Source: Charina bottae
Lineage: Eukaryota; Chordata; Lepidosauria; Squamata; Charinaidae
Direction of reading: 5' to 3'
DNA: 64,000 nucleotides
Assembly: GCA_023362775.1 (NCBI GenBank)
Contig: JALMGJ010000006.1
Span: forward strand, 8,703,001-8,767,000
Shown here: positions 1-10,540 of the stretch, in pieces
Layout of the letters: each line of letters begins with the position of its first letter
Numbering within the stretch: position 1 is the first letter of the stretch
Notes under the pieces: model-generated
The model's database searches: none
Seen by the model: only the letters and a program-made list of their open reading frames with translations
What the model was told of the DNA's origin: nothing
Translations under genes and position numbers: made by a program

Positions 1-1588
1 CTTTCATCAGGAGTCTTATTCATGGTCTGCCCTCTCTTTGGTTGAATTTGAGGCATTAATGTGTCATGGTGCACATCAACAATGTCCTCTGTCTCCCTTT
101 GGCCAATAAAACCTAATGTGTAGCAAGATTGTTGAGATGTGTTGTTAGTCAGCATTTATCCTTTGTTCTTTTATTAATTTAAATATTACATCACATTGTT
201 ATTTCTGTTGCATGCATCTTTTTCTGTTAATTACTTTGAGAAGGAAGTTCCAGATGATACAGCCTGTTTGATTCAGATGTAGGTTGATTTTCTTATCATT
301 ACTTGTAGAGAGTATAGAGGATGGCCTTGAGGGAGAGAGAGAAGATCCATTACAAAGGTAACAAACAGATAAACATGGCTTAAGCCCATATGAAGATAGA
401 GATTTATGAAAATGCCTAAGACAACCGTTCCCCCAATTCACATGAAAATAAAAGAAGGAGGAGGGGAAGCACATTCAGGCTTGCAAGATTCTGTTACTAC
501 AGCCATTCTAATAAAAGTAGTTTTAGGCCTACATGGTGTCTGTTTCTTGATCTGCTCCAACTTGTAGGGCTGACATTATTGGCTTTTAAGAATAGACCAA
601 ATGCATACCTGTCAGGGAAGAACTTTGAGGTCCCTCCCAACTCAATCATCCTATGACAAGAGATTTTAGGAAAAGTTTATGTGATCCCACTTTTAACCAA
701 ACAAGGAAGGACCTCTTGGTTTATAAAATGGGGTGGCTGGGCAAGCAAATTGTGGCATCAGTGGAGAGAACAGATTGATGAGTCTGCCTTCAACAATGTG
801 TAATGGAGATCAGGTGGGAACCCCAAAGTCTAAGCATTAATTTTTATCATCTGGAACAGCAGCTTGCCATATAATGATAACCTTGTTGACTTCCAGGCAT
901 TTCATGGAGGTTTCTCATGAGTCCCTTCATTAGAAAGCCTCCCCTCCTCCTTCAGTGCTTGGGATTTTGGCCTGTTGAATGGCCTGAGGTGTCATGGCTA
1001 CAGGGGCTGGGATACTGCTGAATACAAATGAAAAAGGTGAATTAGAATGTCAAAACCTTAATTGTGAACCAAAAGTGAATTCCTCTTGCTCAGAATATTA
1101 ATTCCAGCTGGTGATTTTTTTCCTCCCCAGGATACGTTGGATTTTATTCTGACAAAGATCATTAGCAAGCCATTGCAGTTGATCTAGTTTATGCCTTGCC
1201 TCTGCACTCCATGTTTAGCACAAAGCATGTTATTAGCAATGGAACCAGATGCCTTTTTACTATTTATAAAGTTTCTTTAGCAGGAGACCTCCTGCTAATT
1301 TAGCAATTCCTTAGGGCTTTGAAAAGTAACCTTGATTTTTCTCCCTGCCCTCTCCTTTTGAATACACATGCCTCAATTTTTCAGCATTTTTTTCAATTCA
1401 AGAGTGCAGATCAAATTAATAAAATTAAACACATTTCCCTTATATAGAGAAAAGCCATTTGGAATTCACTGTGGCTTGTAAATACAACCAACTGAGCATC
1501 AGACAGCCACTTGAGATCAGTATTGGCAGCCCAAATGTAGAAAGGGTCTCCCATCCTTGAAGGTAGACTAGACTAGGAAACCCAATCA
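1..1588. other. Stretch without a recognisable gene
   Basis: AT-rich sequence with only short, unconvincing open frames and no splice-flanked exon that I can recognise. Around 480-590 there is a motif (CTTGCAAGATTCTG followed by an AATAAA-like string) that resembles the end of the dispersed LTR-like repeat seen at 49.9 and 53.5 kb, but it is too decayed to delimit. Confidence 0.5.
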
Positions 1589-1765
1589 TGCATTCTAATA
1601 CTACTTTTATCATAAGGTTATAGTAACAGAATCTTGCAAGTCTGAATGCACTTCCTCCCTCCCTTTATCATTGTGAGAACTAGGGAGGGTGTTATCTGAG
1701 TTGCTGACTCAGGTTACAGTTTTGGCCCAGACTCAGATTTCTTTTATCTGACCATTGCCTTGGTT
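1589..1765 (-). repeat. Decayed copy of a dispersed LTR-like repeat
   Basis: The strings AGAATCTTGCAAGTCTGAA and ACTAGGGAGGGT occur here in the same order and similar spacing as in the copy at 49.88-50.15 kb, whose reverse complement is at 53.4-53.7 kb. In the better copies the other strand carries an AATAAA signal downstream, as expected for an LTR. The boundaries are uncertain and no coding region is attached. Confidence 0.35.
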
Positions 1766-1826
1766 GTGGCTCTTCCTCCTCTTCCTGAAGGTTATTCCTT
1801 CTTCACATTACATCATCCTTCTACTG

Positions 1827-2014
1827 CAGGGGTACCCAACCTTTTTGGCACCAGGGACTGGTCGTGGAAGACAATTTTTCCACAGACTGGGGGGGGCAGG
1901 GTTTGCAGGCGGGAGCCAATCACGTGGACCACCACTGCTCACCTGCTGTGCAGCCCACTTCCTAACAGGCCGTGGCCCACTAGTGGGCCGTGGGCCACAG
2001 GTTGCTGACCCCTG
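1827..2014. mobile_element. hAT-type MITE with perfect 8-bp TSD
   Basis: A 188-bp non-autonomous DNA transposon. Its ends are imperfect terminal inverted repeats, CAGGGGTACCCAACCT on the left and AGGTTGCTGACCCCTG on the right. It is flanked by the identical 8-bp duplication TTCTACTG at 1819-1826 and 2015-2022. The 8-bp duplication and CAGGGGT-type ends are characteristic of the hAT superfamily. There is no transposase; mobilisation in trans by an autonomous hAT is inferred. Confidence 0.92.
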
Positions 2015-2200
2015 TTCTACTGGATAAGATCTTGGGTCCATGTGAAAAGTTCAAAAGGTTTGCCCAACAGAGATTCCAATTCATGTATGCTGGTTCTGGC
2101 TAAGTTTTCCCCAGCACAACAGCCTTGCCTTCTTGGCGATCCAACTTCCTGGCTGTGAGATCACACAACAAGCTTATCTAGCTTAGGTAAAGACTTAGCA

Positions 2201-2334
2201 CAGTGGTTTTCAACCTTGGCAACTTGAAGATGTGTGGACTTCAACTTCCAGAATTCCCCAGCCAGCATGCTGGTTGGGGAATTCTGGAAGTTGAAGTCCA
2301 CACATCTTCAAGTTGCCAAGGTTGAGAAATAGTG
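2201..2334. mobile_element. Palindromic (foldback) hAT-type MITE
   Basis: Almost the whole 134-bp element is one inverted repeat: the left arm runs into CCCCAGCCAGCATGCTGG at the centre and is then mirrored. It starts CAGTGGTTTTCAACCTTGGC and ends GCCAAGGTTGAGAAATAGTG. The flanks ACTTAGCA (2193-2200) and CATTAGCA (2335-2342) match at 6 of 8 positions, consistent with a slightly decayed hAT target duplication. No coding capacity. Confidence 0.85.
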
Positions 2335-2579
2335 CATTAGCAGATTTTTGTTGTTGTTTATTCGTTCAGTCACTTCCAACTTTGCCCAAAATGCTACATG
2401 GGGTGAATGTTCATCAATTTGTTTGGGGGAAGAGTGAGTGTGTCATGTGAACTTTTCCCCTTTGAGTTGAGGTGTTGTGCAAACCCAGAAAATGAGTTAC
2501 TTCAGTAACCAGGTTGAGTGTATTGTTGGCATGCAGCCCCTGTGTTGAGAGGAGGGTCTGGGGAGGGTTTCACCATATA

Positions 2580-2692
2580 GCAGCATTTCTCAACCTTGGC
2601 AAGTTTAAGGTGGGTGGACTTCAACTCCCAGAATTCCCCAGCCAGCATCTGGCTGGGGAATTCTGGGAGTTGAAGTCCACCCATCTTAAGAT
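2580..2692. mobile_element. Second palindromic hAT-type MITE, right end decayed
   Basis: Same foldback family as the element 250 bp upstream. It starts CAGCATTTCTCAACCTTGGC and its arms meet at CCCCAGCCAGCATCTGGCTGG. The right terminal part is degraded (TCTTAAGATTTATAG replaces the expected mirrored end), so no clean target duplication is visible. The two copies are in effect a pair of hairpins separated by unrelated sequence. Confidence 0.8.
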
Positions 2693-3165
2693 TTATAGAT
2701 GCCATCTCATGACTGAGAACAGATCAAGCTGGCTTCTAAACCTCATGCATGATCGAAAGTTATGTAGTGAAGGCCACATCAGATCAAACTTTCTCACTCA
2801 ATGCAGAAGATTAGGGATGGAGTTAATATATTGCAGAAGTTGAGGCACAGACAGAAACCGTAACTCATAACGCCTTTCAAGTCCTCTTCATGGGCTGGAG
2901 TTTGGAGCAGTCGTATTGAACTGATAATCTCACCAGGCTTGGTTACAGAATAGTCCTTATAAGATCTGAGATTGAGGAAAAGGTGTCCTTTTCATGTTCC
3001 TCATTTCCACTGTTCTTGTTCACCACTAGACTTTTATTTGGCATTGCTGCATTTTGTGGCATGGTTTGCTCTTCAATTCATCGTGTTGAAAAGAGTTTTT
3101 CTTTGGATTTCAGACCAAATGGAAAACTGATTTATGGATGGTTTCATTTCTGTACTTTAGTCATT

Positions 3166-3662
3166 CAGGGGGTTTATTTATTTATTATTGTGGTATTTAT
3201 ACCCCGCCTATCCCCTCCCTAATGGATGACTCTAGGCGGCTTACAAGCATATATAGTATATACATTAATTATACAATTTTTACAAATCACCATTTTCACC
3301 GCGCGTGAGGGGAGGGGGTAAGGGAACTGACTCTTCCAGGCTCTGGACTACAATTCCCAGGATGCTTTGAGCCGGCTGCTGACGTCCTGTAGCTGTTGCA
3401 TCCGGGTCCGTTGTCACTGCCGCCATTCGATCTTCCTCTGATCCTTTCCTCCGGTGGTGCCGACTTCCCGACAGGACGCCAGCAAATTAGCCCACTTAAG
3501 GTGGTACCCATTTATCTACTTGCAAAGCTTTCGAACTGTTGGGTTGACAGGAGCTGGGACTAGCAACGAGAGCTCACCTCATTGCACGGGGTTCGAACTG
3601 CAGACCTTCTGATCTGAAGCCTACAGCTCAGCAGTTTAACCTGTTGAGCCACCGTGTCCCAG
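3166..3662 (-). mobile_element. tRNA-derived SINE with L2-like 3' tail
   Basis: On the minus strand the element begins at about 3660 with a tRNA-like head: an A-box-like GGTGGCTCAACAGG and a B-box-like GCAGTTCGAACCCC. It continues through a roughly 350-bp body and ends in AGCCGCCTAGAGTC...GGCGGGGTATAAATA plus an (ATAA)n tail. That tail resembles the 3' end of the L2 LINEs in this window. A close relative with the same body lies at 11015-11547. No coding role; copying by L2 machinery is inferred from the shared tail. Confidence 0.82.
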
Positions 3663-3707
3663 GTTCATTGTATTGGGGTGGTATTTCATGTGGTTGTTTC
3701 ATTAGTA

Positions 3708-4023
3708 TTGTCTACTTACCCAACTCACCTCGGCTGATCTTGGAAGCTAAGCAGGGTTGGGTCTGGTTGTTACTTAGATGGGAAACCACAAGGAAATTTG
3801 ACAATTGTAGTTTAAAAACAGTCTGGAAAAAGACAATGGCAAACCACTTCCATATTGTTGCCAAGAATAATTGTTTCATTGAATTGCCTCTAGTGTAGTC
3901 TGTTTTATGCTTTGTCATATTTTATGCTTGTTTATTTTCTTGTGTTACTGTTGTTTTAATTATATGCTGCCCCAAGTTGTTTTTGAAAGGGCAGCCATAT
4001 AAATGGACTAAAGAAATAAATAA
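3708..4023 (+). mobile_element. 5S rRNA-derived SINE
   Basis: The head contains CTTGGAAGCTAAGCAGGGT, then a GGGTCTGGTTGTTACTTAGA-type string and ATGGGAAACCAC. These are the A-box, intermediate element and C-box regions of 5S rRNA internal promoters with a few substitutions. A linker GACAATGGCAAACCACTTCC is shared with the copies at 13.6 and 52.9 kb. It appears to end in an L2-like stem (GCTGCCCCAAGTTG...GGGCAGCCATATAAAT) and AAATAAATAAA. Homology to 5S rRNA is seen directly; assignment of the last 110 bp to the same element is inference. Confidence 0.8.
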
Positions 4024-5374
4024 ACATACCTACAACTTCCATGATGTCACAAAGAATCAAGGTCAACTTTTAACCTTTTCTTTAAAACCTATTCTCTAAG
4101 CTACAAGATTTACTAAGAGTCTTATCTTTTGGCAGAATTGTGCAAATGAAAAGAATACCATCTGATTATGCTTTCACTGTAGCAAGTCATTGTATGATAC
4201 CTCTATTTTAGTGCTACTTGGAAAAATTATTCTCTTCCGAAAGAGAAGATTTTTTCCCCAAAAAAATATCTTGGGCGGAATATGTTCTTACACTTACTTA
4301 ATTACCTAGTGTCTGATTCTCCATCATATAAACATCTTTCCAGTGGGTCTCTCCAAATGCTTCCATTAAATGCCAAGAGAAACATCAGGAGAAAACTCCA
4401 TCCTAGAGTTTATTCAGTTTAGGAAATTTGAGAAGCCAAGGAGGATTCAGAATGATGGAAAAATGTGTAAGAGAAAGCCACATCAACAGGAAATCCCTTA
4501 ACCATCTTCAACAATACTCTGAGCTCAAAAACATCATCAAGAGAAATTTGAAAGAAATTCTCAAGCATTTTGAGCATAAGGTAGAAAAACAGAAGCCTCT
4601 TTTGCAGAGAACGTAATGTCTGAGAAACTAAAAGGTAGATTTTGACAGAGCATTATATTACTGATATTTACCAATATTCAGCTTAGGTTAAATGCAGAAA
4701 TAGAGTAATGTTTCCTTACCGATTGCTAGGGCAATAAGGCCACCCCCTCAATTTACGAAGTAGATGTTTTCACGCAATAGCAAATGTATGTCATGGTAAA
4801 TGCAAAGATAAATGCAAGGAAAATAAATATAATATTTATGCAATGGTAAATTGGGATATGGCATTTTCCACCATTGGTCTAGAATTTGGATTGGAGAAGC
4901 TGGCACAGAATAAAATCAGTGTCTTGGCTAAATGGAAATTTTTTGCCTTTAGAAAGTGTCTCTTTTCCTTCCTGTGTTTGAAAATGCATTTCTAATCAGC
5001 CTTTCTAGATGGATTTGAGGTCCATATAAGACCAGTCCCCTCAAAATTAGCAATGTGAAATATTAATGGTATGTTTGCTTGCATTTCACATCATTTATTT
5101 GCGTTAAATGCTTGGGCGTCTGTATACAGTCATCAAATATTCAGAAGTTGTTTAGGAAAATGGTAATTAGTAAGAAATAGAAGCTGCTATTTACACTCTC
5201 GGATTAATGTTTGCTGGTGGATATTTGGAGAACAATACAGCACCAGCATGTCTGTGTTTTCTCCCTTTATTATATGAAAAGGAGGGGGAAAACACTCAGC
5301 TCAGCTCATATAAAGTTCTGTAACTAGTTACTGGAGAATTCTCCAAGGGCAAGGTTATAACAACTATGAGCTAA
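4024..5374. other. Stretch without a recognisable gene
   Basis: AT-rich unique-looking sequence. A 62-codon frame at 4428-4616 has no recognisable domain and is probably chance. I see no repeat boundary or exon here. Confidence 0.5.
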
Positions 5375-6225
5375 TGTGGAGTCCTTGGTGCTGTCTGAGC
5401 CTTGTTGTTTTCTTGCAGACATTTCATTGCCAGGCTAGGCAACATCTTCAGTGCGAAAAGGGAGTGGGACTTGCTCTCTGTTTATATACCATGGCTTGTC
5501 CTGCTTGTGTTGGTGGAGGTGTTGTTCTCCCCTTAGGAGTTCCTTGATTGGGCTGGTGTTTGCTGCTTGGTTGATTGACTGACTTAATAGTTCCTAGATT
5601 AGGGTATATTGTGCTATTTGATTGTTCCTCTGGTGCTAATCCTGGTGTTAATCTTTGCATATCTGGGTGTTGATTGCTGGCAAAGAGGTGTTCTGGTCTT
5701 CTGGCTTTTCTATTGTCTCTTATGAATGGTATGGTGTTGTTTACCTCTACGTGTCTGTTGATGGCTGCTTTGTCTGAATGCCAAGCTTCCAGGAATTCTC
5801 TAGCGTTTTTGGACTTGGCTTGGTTTAAGATGCTCACAGTTTCCCAGTTGAAAGTATGGTTGAGTCTGTCCATGTGTTGTGAGATTAAGGAGTTTTCATC
5901 ATGTCTTCTGAGTGCTAGTTGGTGTTCGTGGATGCGTTCTGCTAGTCTTCTGCAGGTCTGTCCTACATAGTGGCTGCTACAGTCCTTACACTGTATGTTG
6001 TAGATAACTCCTGTTTTTTCTTCTTGGGCTACTGGGTCTTTTGGGTTACTTACAATGTTCTGAAGGGTTTTGGTTGGTTTGTGTGCTACGGTGATGCTGT
6101 GTGGTTGTAACAGTCTATTGGTAGTTTCTGAGATGTTTCTGATGTATGGCAGTGTAATCCTTTTCATAGCTTATGTTGGCTTTGCTGTGGTGGGTTGAGT
6201 GGTCAGGCACTTTTTGATAAAAAAA
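5375..6225 (-). mobile_element. Penelope-like retroelement, 5'-truncated
   Basis: The minus strand carries the C-terminal part of a Penelope-like element: the end of the reverse-transcriptase linker, a GIY-YIG endonuclease and the 3' untranslated end (CACTGAAGATGTTGCCTAGC then TGAAATGTCTGCAAGAAAAC). The element is cut just upstream of the linker, so no reverse-transcriptase catalytic core remains. No clear target duplication was found. Confidence 0.85.
5448..6167 (-). pseudogene. Penelope-like GIY-YIG endonuclease domain (239 aa fragment)
   Basis: Penelope-like retroelements encode one polyprotein: reverse transcriptase followed by a GIY-YIG nuclease that nicks the target. Here residues 1-50 match the linker (LPYIRNISETTNRLL, then a KPTKTLQNIVSNPKDP stretch). 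Residues 53-130 carry the nuclease: GVIYNIQCKDC, then SSHYVGQT, RRLAERIHEH and a downstream glutamate in AREFLEAWHS. The CxxC next to the GIY motif and the RRLAER arginines are typical of the family. The last 100 residues are a basic, proline-rich tail. A stop codon lies just upstream of the first methionine, so this is a truncated remnant even though the nuclease frame is open. It is a single fragment with no neighbouring reverse transcriptase. Confidence 0.85.
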
Positions 6226-6229
6226 AATG

Positions 6230-7339
6230 AGCTACTGTACTTCACAGCAGATCCCAGTCTACTTTTCTGAAGGATTCCCATGGCAGATGGATGGCCATCC
6301 ATTTTTCGCACTGGCATTCTTCACAACTGCTCACAGTTCAGAACACATTGACTTTTCCTTTATAGCTTTGAACTTTTTAAAGCCTTCTTTCTGCTTTGGA
6401 CAAAATCCAGGATGCAAAAGATGATGGAGCAGGATCTACAGCACCCACCTAATTCATTCATTCTATCTTCAACCTTCATGAACTTTGGTTCAATACACAG
6501 TTTCTACGAGTCAAAATAGGTAGAGGTCTTGGTTTCAATATTGTGCCAAAATTGGGTGTCACATTTCAAGAAGCGTTTCTTCCCTTGTGAAAGTAGCCTT
6601 CTTTTTTCCTGCCTGTTTTTCAGAGTGCTTGGGAATTACTTTGGGAGGTCACCTAGTGGTGTTTCGGAAGTGGCTTGATGGTTGTAAGAGGACATATGAC
6701 TCTGTGGTCACTCTGTTTCTCTTGGCATATCTCTTGAACTCTCTGCAGCCAAACCAAATACGGTTTATTCCGTAAGTGCTTAATTGCCCTCTGAAATTTC
6801 CCTTCCCCTTCCCTTTTCCCACCAGACCAGGCTGGTTTGAGCCTCATCTATTTCCAGAAGTGAGTCTTCCAAAAGAAGAAATACTTGCTGATGTTCCAGA
6901 AGTGGTCCAGCCCCAAAAAGGAACTATTTGGAGGGTGGGAGGGGGAAGGACCAACCTCATCCAAACCACTGCGAACCCCTTCCTCTTCTGAGCTATTCAC
7001 TTCCAGAATACTCAAAACAATCCCTGGCATGTTTCAGATCAATTCATTGCAAGGGAAAGCCAGAACGTTCCAGGAATTGATCGTGCTATTTTGCAGGTTC
7101 CTACATTGCATCCTTTTGTCATCTTCTCTTAAAACATACTTGAAAAGGGAGAAGCCAGAAAGGTTGCAGAGTACAAGAGGGAAGGAAGCTCTTCTCCCTT
7201 AAAAAAAGGAACTTCTTTATTATCAAATTGAATATGAGTGGTCCGAAACAATGTGTAAGAAATGTTCAGTTCTTCATTCATCTAAGCAAGAGATGAAGCC
7301 ATTTCTTTTTCCTCTAAAATTGAGAACTAAGTTGGGAAC
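6230..7339. other. Stretch without a recognisable gene
   Basis: Unique-looking sequence with several overlapping short open frames on both strands (for example 6776-7202), none with a recognisable domain. It is probably intergenic or intronic. Confidence 0.45.
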
Positions 7340-7341
7340 TA

Positions 7342-7741
7342 CAGGTAGTCCTCAACTTATGACCACAATTAGGACCAGAAATTCAGTTACTAAGCAATGT
7401 GGTCATTAAGTTTGGCATTATGTGACTGCACCTGATTTTACGACCTTTTTTTGTCATGGTCATTAAGTGAGTCACATGGTCATTAAGCGAATCCAGTTTT
7501 CTCCATTGATTTTGCTTGTCAGAAGCCAGCTGGGAAGGTCGCAAATGGTGATCACATGACCCCGGGACACTACAACCATCATCAATTCATGCCGGTTGTC
7601 AAGTACCCAAATTTTGATCACGTGACTGCAGGGATGCTGGGATGGTCACAAGAGTGAGAATCAGTTGTAATTCACTTTTTTCAGTGCCATCATAACTTCA
7701 AACAGTCGCTAAATGAATGGTTGTAAATCAAGGACTACCTG
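7342..7741. mobile_element. Tc1/mariner-like MITE (TA target site)
   Basis: About 400 bp bounded by inverted repeats: the left begins CAGGTAGTCCTCAACTTATG and the right ends in AAGGACTACCTG. It is flanked by TA at 7340-7341 and 7742-7743. The inner parts of the arms also pair (GACCACAATT / AATGGTTGTAAATC). There is no transposase frame. A TA target and this terminal repeat point to the Tc1/mariner group. A fragment of the same family, on the other strand, lies near 57.8-57.98 kb. Confidence 0.85.
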
Positions 7742-7745
7742 TAAC

Positions 7746-8290
7746 TAAGAGCCAGTTTGGTGTAGTGGTTATGGCACCAAGCTAGAAACCAGGAGACTTA
7801 GTTCTAGTCCCACCTTAGGCATGAAAGCCAGCTGGGTGACCTTGGGCCGGTCCCTGTCTCTCAGCCCTAGGAAGGAGCCAATAGCAAACCAGGAGACTGA
7901 GAGTTCTAGTCCCGCCTTAGGCATGAAAGCCGGCTGGGTGACCTTGGGCCAGTCCCTCTCTCCCAGCCCTAGGAAGGAGCCAATGGCAAATCAGGAGACT
8001 GAGAGTTCTAGTCCCACTTTAGGCATGAAAGCTGGCTGGGTGACCTTGGGCCAGTCCCTCTCTCTCAGCCCTAGGAAGGAGCCAATGGCAAACCAGGAGA
8101 ATGAGAGTTCTAGTCCCGCCTTAGGCATGAAAGCTGGCTGGGTGACTTTGGGCCAGTCCCTCTCTCTCAGCCCAACTCACCTCACAGGGTTGTTGTGGGG
8201 AAAATAGGAGGAAGAGGAAGTAGTATTAGGTATGTTCGCCGCCTTGAGTTATTTATAAAAATAATAAAGGCGGGATAAAAATATTCTAAA
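7746..8290 (+). mobile_element. tRNA-derived SINE with 102-bp internal tandem array
   Basis: It starts with a tRNA-like head (GAGCCAGTTTGGTGTAGTGG, then GTTCTAGTCCC as a B-box-like string). It ends in GCCGCCTTGAGTTATTTATA followed by an A-rich tail, resembling an L2-type 3' end. Between these, a 102-bp unit containing GCTGGGTGACCTTGGGCC and GGAAGGAGCCAATGGCAAA is repeated, with unit starts at 7821, 7923, 8025 and 8127. Because 102 is divisible by three, the array gives a repetitive 34-residue open frame, which is an artefact and not a gene. A second locus with the same kind of array is at 51572-52124. Confidence 0.82.
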
Positions 8291-9006
8291 AAAAGTTTTT
8301 CCCTTATGAAGCAATTATTATTATGAGTCTCGCACAATAAAAGGGGGTCTCTTCTCAGTACCCATCCCCATTGGCCAAAGCACCTTCCCTTGCTTCATTT
8401 CTCAGCAGCAGACAGAGATAGAGACCAGAGTAGACACCAGATATTTTATGTCTTTCTTTCAACCTTGTCTTTCTTGTCCTGATGCGCTGCAGAGCAGCAT
8501 TTCAAGATGGAAAAAATCAATGCCTGTTGGATTCTATATTCTGCTCAAGAGCTTTTCTCATACCTGTTTCCTAAGTCTGCACTCAGAGGCCTGTCATGCT
8601 TTACCATTGCTTTGTAACACAACCAAGGAATACAAGATAGATCTGGAGACCACCTTCAGTGGGGAGCATTTTTTTCACAGATTCAAAAACTCACCCAGTT
8701 TAGGAAATGATGATTAGAGAAATCTTTCTTTCTTAAGTTTTTGCAAGCCGTAAACTATCTCAGGCTAAATAACAAAGCATTGGTTTCACTTTCTCCAGAA
8801 AAGAAGGTGACTATCACTGGGTATATGGGAAGAAAATGCAACCCTTCTTGTTAAGTTGTGTGTATGTGGGGAGAATGGGATTATGGGCTGCTTGCTTGCA
8901 GCACACACTTGTACCCAACCTTGGAAAAAACATGACGAGAGCCAACAGTATGATCTTCAAAGGGCAGTGGATGGTCTATTTGTAAGGTCTTAATAAAGAA
9001 ATCAAC
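8291..9006. other. Stretch without a recognisable gene
   Basis: Unique-looking sequence. An 89-codon frame at 8448-8717 shows no domain and no splice context that I can support. Confidence 0.45.
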
Positions 9007-9293
9007 ACTGACTGCTCATTGGAAGGACAGATGCTGAAGCTGAAGCTCAAATACTTTGGCCACCTAATGCGAAGAGAGGACTCACTGGGTCCTGATGCTG
9101 GGAAAGACTGAAGGCAAAAGGAGAAGGGGATGGAAGAGGATGAGATGGTTAGATAGCATCACTGATGTAATGAACATGAATTTGAGTAAACTCCGGGAGA
9201 CAGTGGAGGACAGGAAGGCCTGGCGTGATATGGTCCATGAGGTCACAAAGAGTTGGACACGACTAAATGACTGAACAACAACAACAAAAAAGA
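9007..9293 (+). mobile_element. RTE-BovB 3' end, older lineage, 5'-truncated
   Basis: The translated plus strand gives LKLKYFGHLMRRED, then KTEGKRRRG-type and KLRETVEDRKAW-type strings with one frame break near 9090. These are the C-terminal end of the BovB ORF. The nucleotide end is GGTCACAAAGAGTTGGACAC...ACTGAACAACAACAAC. AAAGAAAT-type strings on both sides (8996 and 9290) may be the target duplication. It belongs to a different sublineage from the intact BovB at 31.9-35.1 kb. Confidence 0.85.
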
Positions 9294-9582
9294 AATAACA
9301 ACCCCACAAAGTCATTATTTTCTACTGTAAAATGTGATGTTCTGGGAAAAGTAACAGTAAATACTCTTCCTTTTTTTTAATAGAACTTTATTCATTTTCA
9401 AAATATAGTTAAAATACAAAAGATAGAATACAGAAAAGATAGAATACAGAACTAAAGAAAAAAGAGAAACTATAACAGTGCAGAATTAGATAGAAAACAG
9501 AGAAGGAAAATGACTTCCGACCTCCTCCAACACAGAAATAAGTGCATATTATAAAAATGTAATCTCTTACCATTAGTTAGAC

Positions 9583-9865
9583 CAGAGCTTTCCAAACTGT
9601 GTGTCGGGATGCGTTAGTGTGTCGGCTGCAGTGTTTGGGTGTGTCGCGGCTGCTGCTGCCTCCGAGCCCTGCCAGGATTCCACGCAGGTCCTCGTGCCTG
9701 CCTTGGGCCATGCTGCCTCCAAACCTGCTGTGATTCCACGCAGGTCCCAGTGCCTGCCTTGTGCCCTGCTGTAAGAATGTATTGCGAAATTATGGCCCGC
9801 TGTAAGAGCAAAATTATGCATGTCTAAAAAGTGTGTCACCAACATGAAAAGTTTGGAAAGCTCTG
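9583..9865. mobile_element. hAT-type MITE inside an L1 3' UTR
   Basis: Inverted ends CAGAGCTTTCCAAACT and AGTTTGGAAAGCTCTG bound 283 bp. Flanking 8-bp strings AGTTAGAC (9575-9582) and AATTAGAC (9866-9873) match at 7 of 8 positions, the hAT pattern. The interior carries an imperfect direct repeat of about 60 bp (TTCCACGCAGGTCC occurs twice). The short frames across it are not genes. It inserted after the L1 did. Confidence 0.9.
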
Positions 9866-9906
9866 AATTAGACTTTCAGTAATATGATTTCTATAAAATC
9901 AAACCA

Positions 9907-10130
9907 TTTAATCATCAAAATCCAAAATCAAAACCTCGTTTTTTTCAGACACAAGCAAATAATCCAAAAGTAGTTTCCAAATAGAAACAAATCCAGACAT
10001 GGTATTTTCTCTTATCAGTGCTGTTAACTTCGCCATTTGAGCCAATTCCATTAATTTAACCATCCATTCTTCCATTGTGGGGATTTGTGGATCTTTCCAT
10101 CTTTGTGCATATAAAAGTCTTGCTGCTGTT
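9907..10130 (-). pseudogene. L1 ORF2 C-terminal fragment
   Basis: Reading the minus strand from 10130 gives AARLLYAQRWKDPQIPTMEE, then a WMVKLMELAQMAKLTALIRE stretch, ending DFDD and stop. This aligns with the C-terminus of the L1 at 37.4-37.5 kb (AARLVYAQNWKNQIIPTIQD...). Only about 75 codons remain because of 5' truncation at insertion. It has no function of its own. Confidence 0.8.
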
Positions 10131-10540
10131 CAGTAAATATTCTTTCAAACGGAGCTCAACTCACATCCATATAATTTTCTTTGCAACAGAACTCAAGTAG
10201 CCATTTTTTACATCTCTGGATCTACACGCCAAGGATTTTGGGGTGATCTTCCATCCAAATGGGAACCAAATTCAACACTGGACAGGCAAGGTCCAGCCAC
10301 CTAGCTGGTCAGTAATGTCTCTTTCAAGCTGACTTCATGTGGTTTCTTTTTTTTATATAAGAATTTTATTAAATTTCAAGCAAAGATAAAAGCTACAGAA
10401 AACAAAAAAACTACAAAGAAAAAAATAAAAAGCTAAGAAAGTGTAGAAACAAAAGATTTTTTTTTCAAAATTACAAAAAGAGGTGACTTCCGACTTTTAA
10501 CAGCAAGGGTATACAACAATTTATCATAATCAATCCCTTA

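Larger units (their letters stand above)
9369..10130 (-). mobile_element. L1 LINE 3' end, 5'-truncated, with TSD
   Basis: A minus-strand L1 fragment. CAGTAAATACTCTT (9355-9368) and CAGTAAATATTCTT (10131-10144) form a 14-bp target duplication with one mismatch, which fixes both ends. It contains the ORF2 C-terminus and a 3' UTR whose A-rich tail lies at the left end. A hAT MITE at 9583-9865 splits the 3' UTR. Confidence 0.88.

Noticed and set aside
199..474. 91-codon minus-strand open frame
   Set aside because: No domain, no splice context, and AT-rich low-complexity composition; consistent with chance.
3708..3790. Possible 5S rRNA gene
   Set aside because: Only part of 5S is present, with substitutions, and it is fused to a SINE body.
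7821..8207. 128-codon frame with four 34-residue repeats, looking like a repeat protein
   Set aside because: It is exactly the 102-bp tandem array of a SINE read in frame; the flanks are the SINE head and tail.
7746..8290. CRISPR-like array (regular 102-bp repeats)
   Set aside because: Repeats are contiguous with no unique spacers, and the context is a eukaryotic SINE.
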